From Paenibacillus rhizovicinus (GTDB lineage Bacteria > Bacillota > Bacilli > Paenibacillales > Paenibacillaceae), in NCBI RefSeq assembly GCF_010365285.1, contig NZ_CP048286.1:730001-794000 (forward strand): DNA of 64,000 nt, read 5' to 3'. Both the position numbers and the translations under genes were made by a program. The notes below the pieces were generated by a model, which ran no database searches, was not told the origin of the DNA, and saw only the letters and a program-made list of their open reading frames with translations. Every line of letters starts with the position of its first letter. The first letter of the stretch is position 1. Of this stretch, positions 44,965 to 51,699 are shown piece by piece.

Positions 44965-46017
44965 TTACTTGAACAGATCCGGATGCAGCTTCTTCGCCAC
45001 TTCCAGCAGACCGTCGGCGAGGCGCGGACCTACGCGCGTTAACGGATCCTGGTCGACTTCAAACACTTTTTTATCTTTAATGGCATTAATGACATTCCAG
45101 CCCGGACGCGTTTCGATTGCCGTGAGAATCGGATTTTTCTCGCCTTCTTTGACGGTCATCGACGCGTAGATGATCGCGTCGGGATTCGCCTTCACGACAA
45201 CCTCGGGATCGATTTCGTACCAATTCGGTTCGGTTGCGATATTCGTTCCGCCTGCCAGCGTAATGATCTCATCCAGGAACTCTCCCTTGCCGACTGTCCA
45301 GCCCGGCGCGAATTCCAAGTAGACATTCGGCTTCGGCGCATCCTTGACCGCATCCGTCACCTGCGTGCGCACTTGCTCCATATGATTGGCTACTGCAGCC
45401 GCTTCCTTCGGCTTGTCGAGAATCGCGCCGATTTGCTTCACTTTCTCGATTACGGCGTCGTATGTCTTCGGATCCGTTGCATAGACCGGCAGCTTCAACG
45501 AACGCAGCTTGTCGACCACGGCTTGACTCATCGTGTAGGATGCCAGAACGAGATCCGGTTTTAACGAGACGATTTTCTCGATATCCGCGTTCATGTCCCC
45601 GATTTTCGGCTTATCCGCCGCTTCTTTCGGATAATTGGAATAGTTGTCGACACCCGCGATTTTATCGCCCGCGCCCAGCGCATACACGATTTCCGTCTCG
45701 CTCGGCACCAACGTGATGATCCGCTGCGGCGCCGCGCTGAACGTCAGCTCGGTGTTCGTAACGTCCTTCACCGTAAGCGGATATACGGTGGCTTGCGCCG
45801 CGGTTCCCGCATCGCCGGCGTTCGCTGCCGCCTGATTGCCGCCGTTGGCAGCAGCATCTTCCGGCTTATTCGCTGTATTCGAGGACGGCGCATTGTTCGC
45901 CGCTCCGCTGTCGTTCGTCTCTTTCGTTCCGCAAGCTGCTGTCGCCAGCACAATCGCTGCCGTTATTAAGATGAAGCCGACTTTACGGATTGAAGCTAGT
46001 TTCCATTTCCCATTCAT
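44965..46017 (-). CDS. btuF: Cobalamin/cobinamide-binding lipoprotein
   Basis: This 350-residue periplasmic-binding-type lipoprotein is the first gene of the operon. It has a signal peptide with lipobox LATAAC ending at Cys29, a Gly/Asn/Ala-rich linker to about residue 75, then a BtuF/FhuD-type helical-backbone domain: RIITLVPSETEIVYALGAGDKIAGVDNYSNYP, EKIVSLKPDLVLAS, and the C-terminal WNVINAIKDKKVFEVD. The start at 46017 follows GGGAGAGAG. Transcription must first pass the riboswitch terminator at 46076-46112. Confidence 0.92.
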   Translation of the reverse strand: MNGKWKLASIRKVGFILITAAIVLATAACGTKETNDSGAANNAPSSNTANKPEDAAANGGNQAAANAGDAGTAAQATVYPLTVKDVTNTELTFSAAPQRIITLVPSETEIVYALGAGDKIAGVDNYSNYPKEAADKPKIGDMNADIEKIVSLKPDLVLASYTMSQAVVDKLRSLKLPVYATDPKTYDAVIEKVKQIGAILDKPKEAAAVANHMEQVRTQVTDAVKDAPKPNVYLEFAPGWTVGKGEFLDEIITLAGGTNIATEPNWYEIDPEVVVKANPDAIIYASMTVKEGEKNPILTAIETRPGWNVINAIKDKKVFEVDQDPLTRVGPRLADGLLEVAKKLHPDLFK

Positions 46018-46075
46018 AGTTCTCTCTCCCATATCGCTGATTTCCTTTCTCCCAACCTGCTACTTGATTGGCAAC

Positions 46076-46112
46076 AAAAAAAAGCATTTCCGACTAAAGT
46101 GTCAGAAATGCT
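46076..46112 (-). terminator. Intrinsic terminator of the cobalamin riboswitch leader
   Basis: On the minus strand AGCATTTC pairs with GAAATGCT, with an inner GAC/GTC stem and a loop of about six bases, followed by eight T residues. It is about 60 bases upstream of btuF and inside the leader transcript. The upstream ORF (46094-46192) reads into it, and its TAG stop spans the loop and 3' arm. Confidence 0.85.
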
Positions 46113-46192
46113 CGCGTCCCCATGAACGGCTGCCAATGAACGCCGCGCCTGCGCAGCGACGGATTTCGCGTACGAATCCGTGTCATTGCCAT
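46094..46192 (-). CDS. Leader ORF (32 codons) between cobalamin aptamer and terminator
   Basis: A 32-residue, very basic peptide (six to eight Arg, one Trp, no Cys) starts at an ATG with GGGAGGTG about eight bases upstream, stronger than most Shine-Dalgarno sites nearby. The stop TAG lies within the terminator hairpin at 46076-46112. A ribosome reaching the stop would therefore cover the hairpin. The Shine-Dalgarno can itself be hidden in a hairpin at 46198-46230 at the edge of the aptamer. I do not recognise the peptide. It could be a leader whose translation matters rather than a functional protein. Confidence 0.55.
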   Translation of the reverse strand: MAMTRIRTRNPSLRRRGVHWQPFMGTRAFLTL

Positions 46193-46197
46193 ATTTC

Positions 46198-46230
46198 TAA
46201 CACCTCCCTAAGTCCTCGTAGGTAGCGTTA
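46198..46230 (-). promoter_or_regulatory. Possible Shine-Dalgarno-sequestering hairpin of the leader ORF
   Basis: On the minus strand UAAC-(gcu)-ACCU can pair with AGGU-GUUA, which covers the GGAGGU that precedes the leader ORF. The hairpin directly follows the cobalamin aptamer, where expression platforms usually lie. It has eight pairs and a bulge, so it is only moderately stable on its own. Confidence 0.45.
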
Positions 46231-46231
46231 C

Positions 46232-46400
46232 GCATTACAGGCAGGTTTCCTGACTTGGAGCGAGACATCAGGGTCTTCCCGGACTTCGTGCGTCCAGTGA
46301 CTTCATCCTGATGCTTTGCCTGGGCCGATCAAGCAGCCGCGGCACTCCTTACAGTGGCGGGTCCGTGCCGGTTTCACACCGGTCTTCCCTTTTAAGCTTA
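46232..46400 (-). ncRNA. Cobalamin riboswitch aptamer
   Basis: The minus strand shows the ordered elements of the cobalamin aptamer: GGGAAGACCGGTGTGAAACCGGCACGG, then the B12-box region CCGCCACTGTAAGGAGTGCCGCGG, then CCAGGCAAAGCATCAGGATG, and the closing AAGTCAGGAAACCTGCCTG. It lies in the leader of the corrinoid transport and assembly operon, which it should switch off when adenosylcobalamin is plentiful. Confidence 0.95.
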
Positions 46401-46464
46401 CACTCGCATCGTTCGCGATTTCAGCACCTGTAACAACAGCTATGCAATTTGCTATTCCGTGTAA

Positions 46465-46493
46465 ACTATACCACCCTCGGTATGGGATGTCTA
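46465..46493 (-). promoter_or_regulatory. SigA-type promoter of the cobalamin operon
   Basis: TAGACA and TATAGT with a 17-base spacer, on the minus strand, each match the consensus in five of six positions. Transcription should start near 46457, about 60 bases before the aptamer, which makes a leader of about 440 bases in front of btuF. Confidence 0.7.
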
Positions 46494-46594
46494 TAAAAGC
46501 GCATGGGAAAAAGAGGTCTAATGGCCGGGGTATGGCACATAAGAATGACCTATCGCAATTCCGAGCCGCCCACTAAGCATTTGGAGGTATTCCA

Positions 46595-46786
46595 TTGACC
46601 CGCCTCAGAGAAACCCGCGCCGCACGCAGCCGAACCGCTTTGTTTGCTGCGGCAGCCGTTCTAGCCGTCGCCCGCAAGCAAGCGGGAAGCCGTACGTACC
46701 CGCCTAGGTCAATAGCCGCCGATCCAGCTTGCGCCTCATCTGCCCGTTCAACCGAAGCGCATTGCCGACCACCGATACGGAACTAA
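46595..46786 (+). CDS. Doubtful small ORF overlapping the copA 3' end
   Basis: A TTG codon has TTGGAGGT six bases upstream, a good Shine-Dalgarno. It opens a 63-codon frame with a basic start (TRLRETRAARSR), a hydrophobic stretch (TALFAAAAVLAVA) and a Pro/Ala-rich tail. The last 83 bases overlap the end of the copper ATPase gene on the other strand. It could be a real small membrane protein or chance in GC-rich DNA. No homologue is known to me. Confidence 0.3.
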   Translation: MTRLRETRAARSRTALFAAAAVLAVARKQAGSRTYPPRSIAADPACASSARSTEAHCRPPIRN

Positions 46787-48914
46787 GCGCCATCGCCGTT
46801 CCCGCCATCCACGGCTCGATGCCGCCGATCGCCGCGAACGGAATAATAACGGCATTGTACAGAAAGGCAAAACCGAGGTTTTGGCGGATGTTGCGCACCG
46901 TCAATCGACTGATCAGCAGCGCTTCGGAGATTCCCGTCAACCGTGACCGGAGCAGCGTCATATCGCCCGCGTCCAGCGCGGCCTCCGTGCCGCCGCCCAT
47001 GGCGATGCCGATATCCGCCGCTGCCAGAGCGGGCGCGTCGTTCCAGCCGTCCCCGGCCATCGCGACCACATGCCCATCCCCCTGCAGCTTGCGAATCAGT
47101 GCCGCTTTATGCTCCGGAAGCAAGGAGGCATGTACGTCGTCAATGCCGGCCAATGCCGCAGCCTTGGCCGCGGCGGACGGATGATCGCCCGTTGCCAGCA
47201 GCACGTGGACGCCTTCGTCGACCAGCCCTTCTACCGCTTCCCTCGACGTGCGTTTAACAGAATCGGACAATGCGAAGGCGCCGGTATTCACGCCGTCGAC
47301 GAACACATAAACGACCGTTTCACCCGACTTCTCCTTCGGTTCCGCGAATCCGTGAAGCGCCCGGTGGATCGACCATGACCGTTCGGCTGCAAGCGCGGCG
47401 TTGCCTACCACGATTGATTTCCCTTCGACGATCGCCTCGATCCCTTTGCCGGGATAGGCGACATGCGCGGACGAAGCCGGCAGCACGAGCCCCGCGCGCC
47501 GGGCCGATTCCCGGATTGCATCCGCGAACGGATGCTGCGACCGCTCCTCCGCGGCAGCCGCCAAGCGGAGCAGCGTATTCGGCGCGCCGTTCAGCGCAGA
47601 AACGCCTGTTACGGCCGGCTTGCCTTCCGTCAACGTGCCCGTCTTATCCAGAACGATCAGATCCAGCTGCGCCAGCCTTTCCAGTGCGCTTGCTTCTTTC
47701 AATACGATGCCGCGCCTTGCGAGCTTGCCCGTCGCCAGCACGAGCGAGATCGGCGCAGCCAGCCCGAGGGCGCAAGGACAAGCGGCGAGCAGCACGGCGA
47801 GCGCGTGGATGGATGCGGTCTTCCAATCGCCCGGATTGAGCAAGAGCAGCCACAGCAAGAGCGTTCCCAGGGAGAGCAGCATCATAACCGGAACGAATAC
47901 GGCTGCCAGCCGGTCGACTCGGCGCCCGATGGACGATTTGGTCGCCTGCGCCTGACGCGTGATGGCTGCAATCCGGCTGAGCATCGTATTGCGTCCCGTC
48001 GCGAGCACCTGCAGCCGCAGCGCCTGCCCCCTGACGGTGGTGCCGGCGAATACGCGATCTCCGGCCGCCCGCTTCACAAGCCCGCTCTCGCCGGTCAGAA
48101 ACGACTCGTCCAGCGTCGATTCCCCTTCGATCACAAGCCCGTCCGCGGGCAAATGTTCATTCGCTTCGACCAGAAGCTGATCGCCTACCCGCAGCCGGTC
48201 AAGCGGAATCCGTTCCGTAATTCCGCCGCGCACGACAATCGCTTCTTTCGCCTGCAGCGAGGCGAAGCCGTCGCCTTCCTTCATGACCCGCTCCGAAGCC
48301 GTCGCTTCCAGCAGCTTGCCGATCAGCACGGCCGTAATAACGACGGCCGACGTCTCGAAATATAGCGCTCCCCCGGCCAACATGGCCGCATAGCTGTATA
48401 CGTAAGCAGCGGTCGTGCCGATCGCCACCAGCACGTCCATATTCGCCGTCCGTTCCCGCAGCGCATAATACGCGCCGAAATAAAACGGCATCCCGATAAA
48501 AAATTGCACGATCGACGCCAGCAGCAGCTGCAGCACCGGCTCCTCGATGAAAGCCGGAACGGGTATGCCCCGCAATGCGGAATAATGATGCGCCATCGTC
48601 CAGAGCAAGGGCAGCGTCAGCAAACATCCGGCGAACACCCGGAGTTTTAGCGAGTCGATCTCCGAACCGCCTTCTCCTTCGCGCCCGTACGGGAACGCCT
48701 GGAACCCGATTTGTCCGATCCGTTCGATAATCCCCGCCGGCGAAACCGTTCCGGAGGCATACGTAATATAAGCGGACTTCGCCGCGTAATGCACCGACAC
48801 GCCGGAGACGCCGGCAAGCTTGCCGACGGCACGCTCGATCCGCGTTGCGCAAGCCGTACAGCTCATGCCGTGAATGCGTAAATCCAGCACTTCTTCCTCG
48901 ACTGGAGGCTGCAT
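46704..48914 (-). CDS. copA: Heavy-metal P1B-type ATPase, probable copper exporter
   Basis: This 736-residue metal pump has one N-terminal HMA domain with GMSCTAC (about 15-22), eight membrane segments, the Cu(I)-type intramembrane motif ACPCALGLAAP, the phosphorylated aspartate in LDKTGTLTEGKP, HP motif SQHPFADAI, and GDGWNDAPALAAADIG. CPC with a single HMA domain points to Cu(I), or silver, export; B. subtilis CopA has two HMA domains (about 800 residues). No copZ or csoR is adjacent. AAAGGAGGG precedes the ATG, and a 27-base tandem repeat lies just upstream. Confidence 0.92.
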   Translation of the reverse strand: MQPPVEEEVLDLRIHGMSCTACATRIERAVGKLAGVSGVSVHYAAKSAYITYASGTVSPAGIIERIGQIGFQAFPYGREGEGGSEIDSLKLRVFAGCLLTLPLLWTMAHHYSALRGIPVPAFIEEPVLQLLLASIVQFFIGMPFYFGAYYALRERTANMDVLVAIGTTAAYVYSYAAMLAGGALYFETSAVVITAVLIGKLLEATASERVMKEGDGFASLQAKEAIVVRGGITERIPLDRLRVGDQLLVEANEHLPADGLVIEGESTLDESFLTGESGLVKRAAGDRVFAGTTVRGQALRLQVLATGRNTMLSRIAAITRQAQATKSSIGRRVDRLAAVFVPVMMLLSLGTLLLWLLLLNPGDWKTASIHALAVLLAACPCALGLAAPISLVLATGKLARRGIVLKEASALERLAQLDLIVLDKTGTLTEGKPAVTGVSALNGAPNTLLRLAAAAEERSQHPFADAIRESARRAGLVLPASSAHVAYPGKGIEAIVEGKSIVVGNAALAAERSWSIHRALHGFAEPKEKSGETVVYVFVDGVNTGAFALSDSVKRTSREAVEGLVDEGVHVLLATGDHPSAAAKAAALAGIDDVHASLLPEHKAALIRKLQGDGHVVAMAGDGWNDAPALAAADIGIAMGGGTEAALDAGDMTLLRSRLTGISEALLISRLTVRNIRQNLGFAFLYNAVIIPFAAIGGIEPWMAGTAMALSSVSVVGNALRLNGQMRRKLDRRLLT

Positions 48915-48936
48915 AGCCGCCCTCCTTTACTTTTCA

Positions 48937-48990
48937 CTGCCCGACCAAGCTTGACCCTGTGTCCTGCCTGTCCATGCTTGACCCCATGTC
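48937..48990. repeat. 27-bp tandem repeat immediately upstream of copA
   Basis: Two adjacent 27-base units (48937-48963 and 48964-48990) share the core GGGTCAAGC-(A/T)TGG on the minus strand, with about six differences. They begin some 20 bases upstream of the copA start. They may be a regulator-binding site; no standard CueR or CsoR dyad was recognised. Confidence 0.6.
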
Positions 48991-49138
48991 TTGCGCAAGC
49001 AGGTTTGCTCCTTGTTAACCGGAGTGAGCATGATTGCCCTGTCCGGCCTGCATGAGCATGGCCGGTATCGCCTGACTGCAGACAGCCCCAAGCTGTCCTA
49101 CTCTCCAGTATATGGCGCTGATGCATGCCGCATGATAT

Positions 49139-49173
49139 AAAAAAAGCACCTTCGCATCGAAATACGAAGGTGC
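49139..49173 (-). terminator. Intrinsic terminator after the rhodanese gene
   Basis: On the minus strand GCACCTTCG pairs with CGAAGGTGC around a 10-base loop and is followed by seven T residues. Confidence 0.85.
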
Positions 49174-49200
49174 CGCCTTGCCTTACGAGCTTGCCGCTTG

Positions 49201-49509
49201 TTATTCGCCCGTCTTAACTTCTCCCGGCCAGCTGAGCATGCCGCCAAGTACGTTAATGACCTCATAGCCTTGCGCCGCCAAGTAATCGCAAGCTTTGCCG
49301 CTGCGGTTACCGCTTCTGCACACCATATAGAGCGGCTCTTCGAAGTCGTTGAGTTCGCCTAGACGTTCAATAAACACGGACAGCGGGATGCTGACCGCTT
49401 CTTTGATATGGCCGGACTCCCATTCATCCGGTTCCCGAACGTCGATGACGCTGAGCTTCTCGCCCTCCCGAAGCCGGGTTTCCAATTCGCTTGCCGTAAT
49501 TTCTCCCAT
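49201..49509 (-). CDS. Rhodanese-like domain protein
   Basis: This single-domain 102-residue sulfurtransferase-type protein has the active-site loop VCRSGNRSGKA with a catalytic Cys near residue 64, VIDVREPDEWESGHI, and the closing VLGGMLSWPGE. It should carry sulfur as a persulfide. Such proteins in Bacilli are linked to thiol and sulfur trafficking. It is monocistronic with its own terminator. Confidence 0.9.
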   Translation of the reverse strand: MGEITASELETRLREGEKLSVIDVREPDEWESGHIKEAVSIPLSVFIERLGELNDFEEPLYMVCRSGNRSGKACDYLAAQGYEVINVLGGMLSWPGEVKTGE

Positions 49510-49605
49510 TTCCCGTTACCGCTCCTTCGAAAGCTTATTCATATCGATCTACCTAGCATTTTACCTTCCGGCAACCCGTCATGTCCAGCCGCCCGGATAA
49601 GCAAA

Positions 49606-49631
49606 CAGCATCTGCGATCGCGCAGATGCTG
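49606..49631 (-). terminator. Hairpin after the YbjQ-like gene, weak terminator
   Basis: A near-perfect palindrome CAGCATCTGCG/CGCAGATGCTG lies 20 bases past the stop at 49651. On the minus strand it is followed only by TTTG, so termination may be weak. Confidence 0.45.
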
Positions 49632-49650
49632 CTCTGTTATTCGCATGGTT

Positions 49651-49902
49651 TTAGATGCGTACCGCTGTTCCGCTTACCGCTACCATCAGCATGCCTTCGC
49701 GGACGACCTCGTAATCGATATCGATGCCGACGATCGCGTTCGCGCCCAGACGCGATGCATGGCTGGACATCTCGTTGAACGCCACGTCGCGCGCTTCCTT
49801 CAATTTCGTCTCGTAGGCGCCCGATCGGCTCCCGACAATATCGGTGATGGAGGCGAATAAGTCACGCATGATGTTCGCACCCATAATCGCTTCGCCCGTC
49901 AC
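49651..49902 (-). CDS. YbjQ/UPF0145 family protein with a missing or frameshifted N-terminus
   Basis: The visible 83-84 residues match the UPF0145 core: [38 protein letters not shown], then [15 protein letters not shown] and the closing [12 protein letters not shown]. Normal members begin about 20 residues earlier with a strand such as TTT....YLGVVTGEA. Here codons for RYLGVV do read in frame upstream of the GTG at 49902, but a TAA stop comes just before them. ATGs at 49954 and 49958 are in other frames. Either translation begins at the GTG, or the 5' end has suffered a frameshift. Not all residues of a functional member are present. Confidence 0.6.
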   Translation of the reverse strand: MTGEAIMGANIMRDLFASITDIVGSRSGAYETKLKEARDVAFNEMSSHASRLGANAIVGIDIDYEVVREGMLMVAVSGTAVRI

Positions 49903-49967
49903 TACGCCAAGATAACGTCCGGCTTATGCAGGATCGGCAGATACTGAACCTCATTCATAACGATGCA

Positions 49968-50993
49968 TTAAGCCGATGGCGTTCGGCCTCTGTTCGTCGT
50001 CCTCGTTCGCGTCTTCCCTCCGCGGCCTGCAACCAGCCAGCAGCCGAGCAGAATGACAGCCGACCAGCACCATAAATTGAAGTTCCATAACGGCTGAAAC
50101 GTTCCTTGGGGCGGCTTCATCTTCAATGTATGCGGATCCAGCGCCAGTTCAGGCGTCCATACGGTCTCTCCGCCTCTAAACAAGACAAGCACGACCAGCA
50201 TCAAAACCACAGTGGTCAGCGCCCACTTTAATTTGCGCGTCCTCGCTGCCTGATAGAACAGCGACGAGACGAAAATTCCGAAAATCGCAGAAGACAGCGG
50301 CGCCACGATTAATGCGCTAACCAAGTTGGCGCTGTCCACCGACAGCATCATTTTCCCTATAAACAACAAGAGTCCGAAGACAACCGCCATCATCCATAAC
50401 AGGCTCTTCGTACCGAGAGAAGACATTGCGGGCTGCCGTTTTCTCCTCTCCAGCTCGTACCATTTCTTATACCGGTGCAATAGCATCAAGCCAGGCACGC
50501 CGACGCCGATCAGAGAGAACAAGTACTGCAGCAGCTGATAGAGGTGCTCGCCGCCGTAATTGCCCTCCAGAAACCCGAACCATCCGACGTACAAGCCCGA
50601 CGCGTGCGTCCATGCGTCCATGAACATATGCGTCCAATATCCGACAAACAACGAAACAAGGAAAATCGTCCACGTACGCACGGAATTCAGACGCCACTCT
50701 TCCGACGTCATGTACTTCGCGAACCGGTCCAACCCGCCGGTCGACGGCATAAACTTCGGCAGCACCGGCTTGACGATGCCATGAAACGCAATGGCGAACG
50801 CTATGCTGAGCGGCACGCCTTGCAGCAGATACCCGCGCAGCGAGTGGCCGATCGTCCGATAAGATTCCATGGCCATGAAGTATTCCATATCCGGAATCAT
50901 GCTGCCGAGCACGAGACCGGTCACGCTTAGCCATCTTGGCGCAATGCGCTTCAACGGCACCGAAAACAGCGGATGAGAAAATGTAAACGGCAT
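49968..50993 (-). CDS. DUF4184 family membrane protein
   Basis: This 341-residue protein begins MPFTFSHPLFSVPLKRIAPRWLSVTGLVLGSMIPDMEYF, the signature of DUF4184, a membrane family related to the YdjM/metal-dependent-hydrolase fold with an His/Asp-rich N-terminus. It has about eight hydrophobic segments. The function is unknown. It is four bases from the signal peptidase gene and probably in one transcript with it. Confidence 0.86.
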   Translation of the reverse strand: MPFTFSHPLFSVPLKRIAPRWLSVTGLVLGSMIPDMEYFMAMESYRTIGHSLRGYLLQGVPLSIAFAIAFHGIVKPVLPKFMPSTGGLDRFAKYMTSEEWRLNSVRTWTIFLVSLFVGYWTHMFMDAWTHASGLYVGWFGFLEGNYGGEHLYQLLQYLFSLIGVGVPGLMLLHRYKKWYELERRKRQPAMSSLGTKSLLWMMAVVFGLLLFIGKMMLSVDSANLVSALIVAPLSSAIFGIFVSSLFYQAARTRKLKWALTTVVLMLVVLVLFRGGETVWTPELALDPHTLKMKPPQGTFQPLWNFNLWCWSAVILLGCWLVAGRGGKTRTRTTNRGRTPSA

Positions 50994-50997
50994 CGGA

Positions 50998-51522
50998 TTA
51001 GTCCAACTGACCGAACTTGCTTAACGGCCACAGCCGGAATACGGCCCTTCCTTCAAGACTGGACAGCGCGATCGGCCCAAGCATCCGGCTGTCTTGGCTG
51101 TTCTCGCGGTTATCGCCCATCACGAACACGGATTTCTCGGGTACCTTGAACGGAACCTTCATGCCGTTGGAATAGGTCAGCCCTTTTACGTAAGGCTCAT
51201 CGATGACGCTATTGTTCACAAGCACATGGCCGTCGTCCGTGAAATCGATCATATCGCCTGGCATACCGATTACCCGCTTAATAAGCCGCTTGTCGCTTTC
51301 GGGTCCGCTGATGATAACGATATCCCCCCGGTGAGGCGATTCAAAATGATAGCTGAGTTTATCTTCGATAAGCCGCTGCCCGTCTACGAGCGTTTTTTGC
51401 ATCGAAATGTTCTTGACCTCGGTTTGCGCAAACGCATAATTCTGAATCAGGAGCGCCGCCGTAATCGCAATGCCCAGCGTGACGCACCAGTCCCGCAATT
51501 CTCGAACCCATCGTTTCTTCAT
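50998..51522 (-). CDS. sipS: Signal peptidase I
   Basis: This 174-residue Gram-positive type I signal peptidase has one N-terminal membrane segment (LRDWCVTLGIAITAALLIQNYAF). The catalytic Ser40 (NISMQKTL) and Lys82 (DKRLIKRVIGMPGD) are in place, and GDNRENSQDSRMLGPI (box E) is complete. The usual SM.PT motif has Lys instead of Pro at position 43, which is unusual. The ATG at 51522 follows GGGAG; the frame opens 14 codons earlier. It cleaves signal peptides on the outside of the membrane. Bacilli often have several copies. Confidence 0.9.
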   Translation of the reverse strand: MKKRWVRELRDWCVTLGIAITAALLIQNYAFAQTEVKNISMQKTLVDGQRLIEDKLSYHFESPHRGDIVIISGPESDKRLIKRVIGMPGDMIDFTDDGHVLVNNSVIDEPYVKGLTYSNGMKVPFKVPEKSVFVMGDNRENSQDSRMLGPIALSSLEGRAVFRLWPLSKFGQLD

Positions 51523-51699
51523 TGCTTCTGACTCCCTTCCAAGTTCGCCTGTCCCAATCGCCATGCTTTTTAATACGAATTTTCCGGACGATAAGTTTCT
51601 TCTTCAGAAATAGATTGCCTAAAAAGGATTGCTCTTCCTATTTACCTATTATACATTTAGAAAGCTCACATCCCAATTCCCGAAGGAGTGACGGTTCCT

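Noticed and set aside
36584..46017. Reading the btuFCD-like transporter as a heme or siderophore importer
   Set aside because: The riboswitch class and the cob genes in the same transcript make a corrinoid the better choice, although the protein families alone do not decide.
48863..49126. An 87-codon frame upstream of and overlapping copA
   Set aside because: No Shine-Dalgarno. The repeated 9-residue pattern comes from the 27-bp tandem DNA repeat, not from a protein domain.
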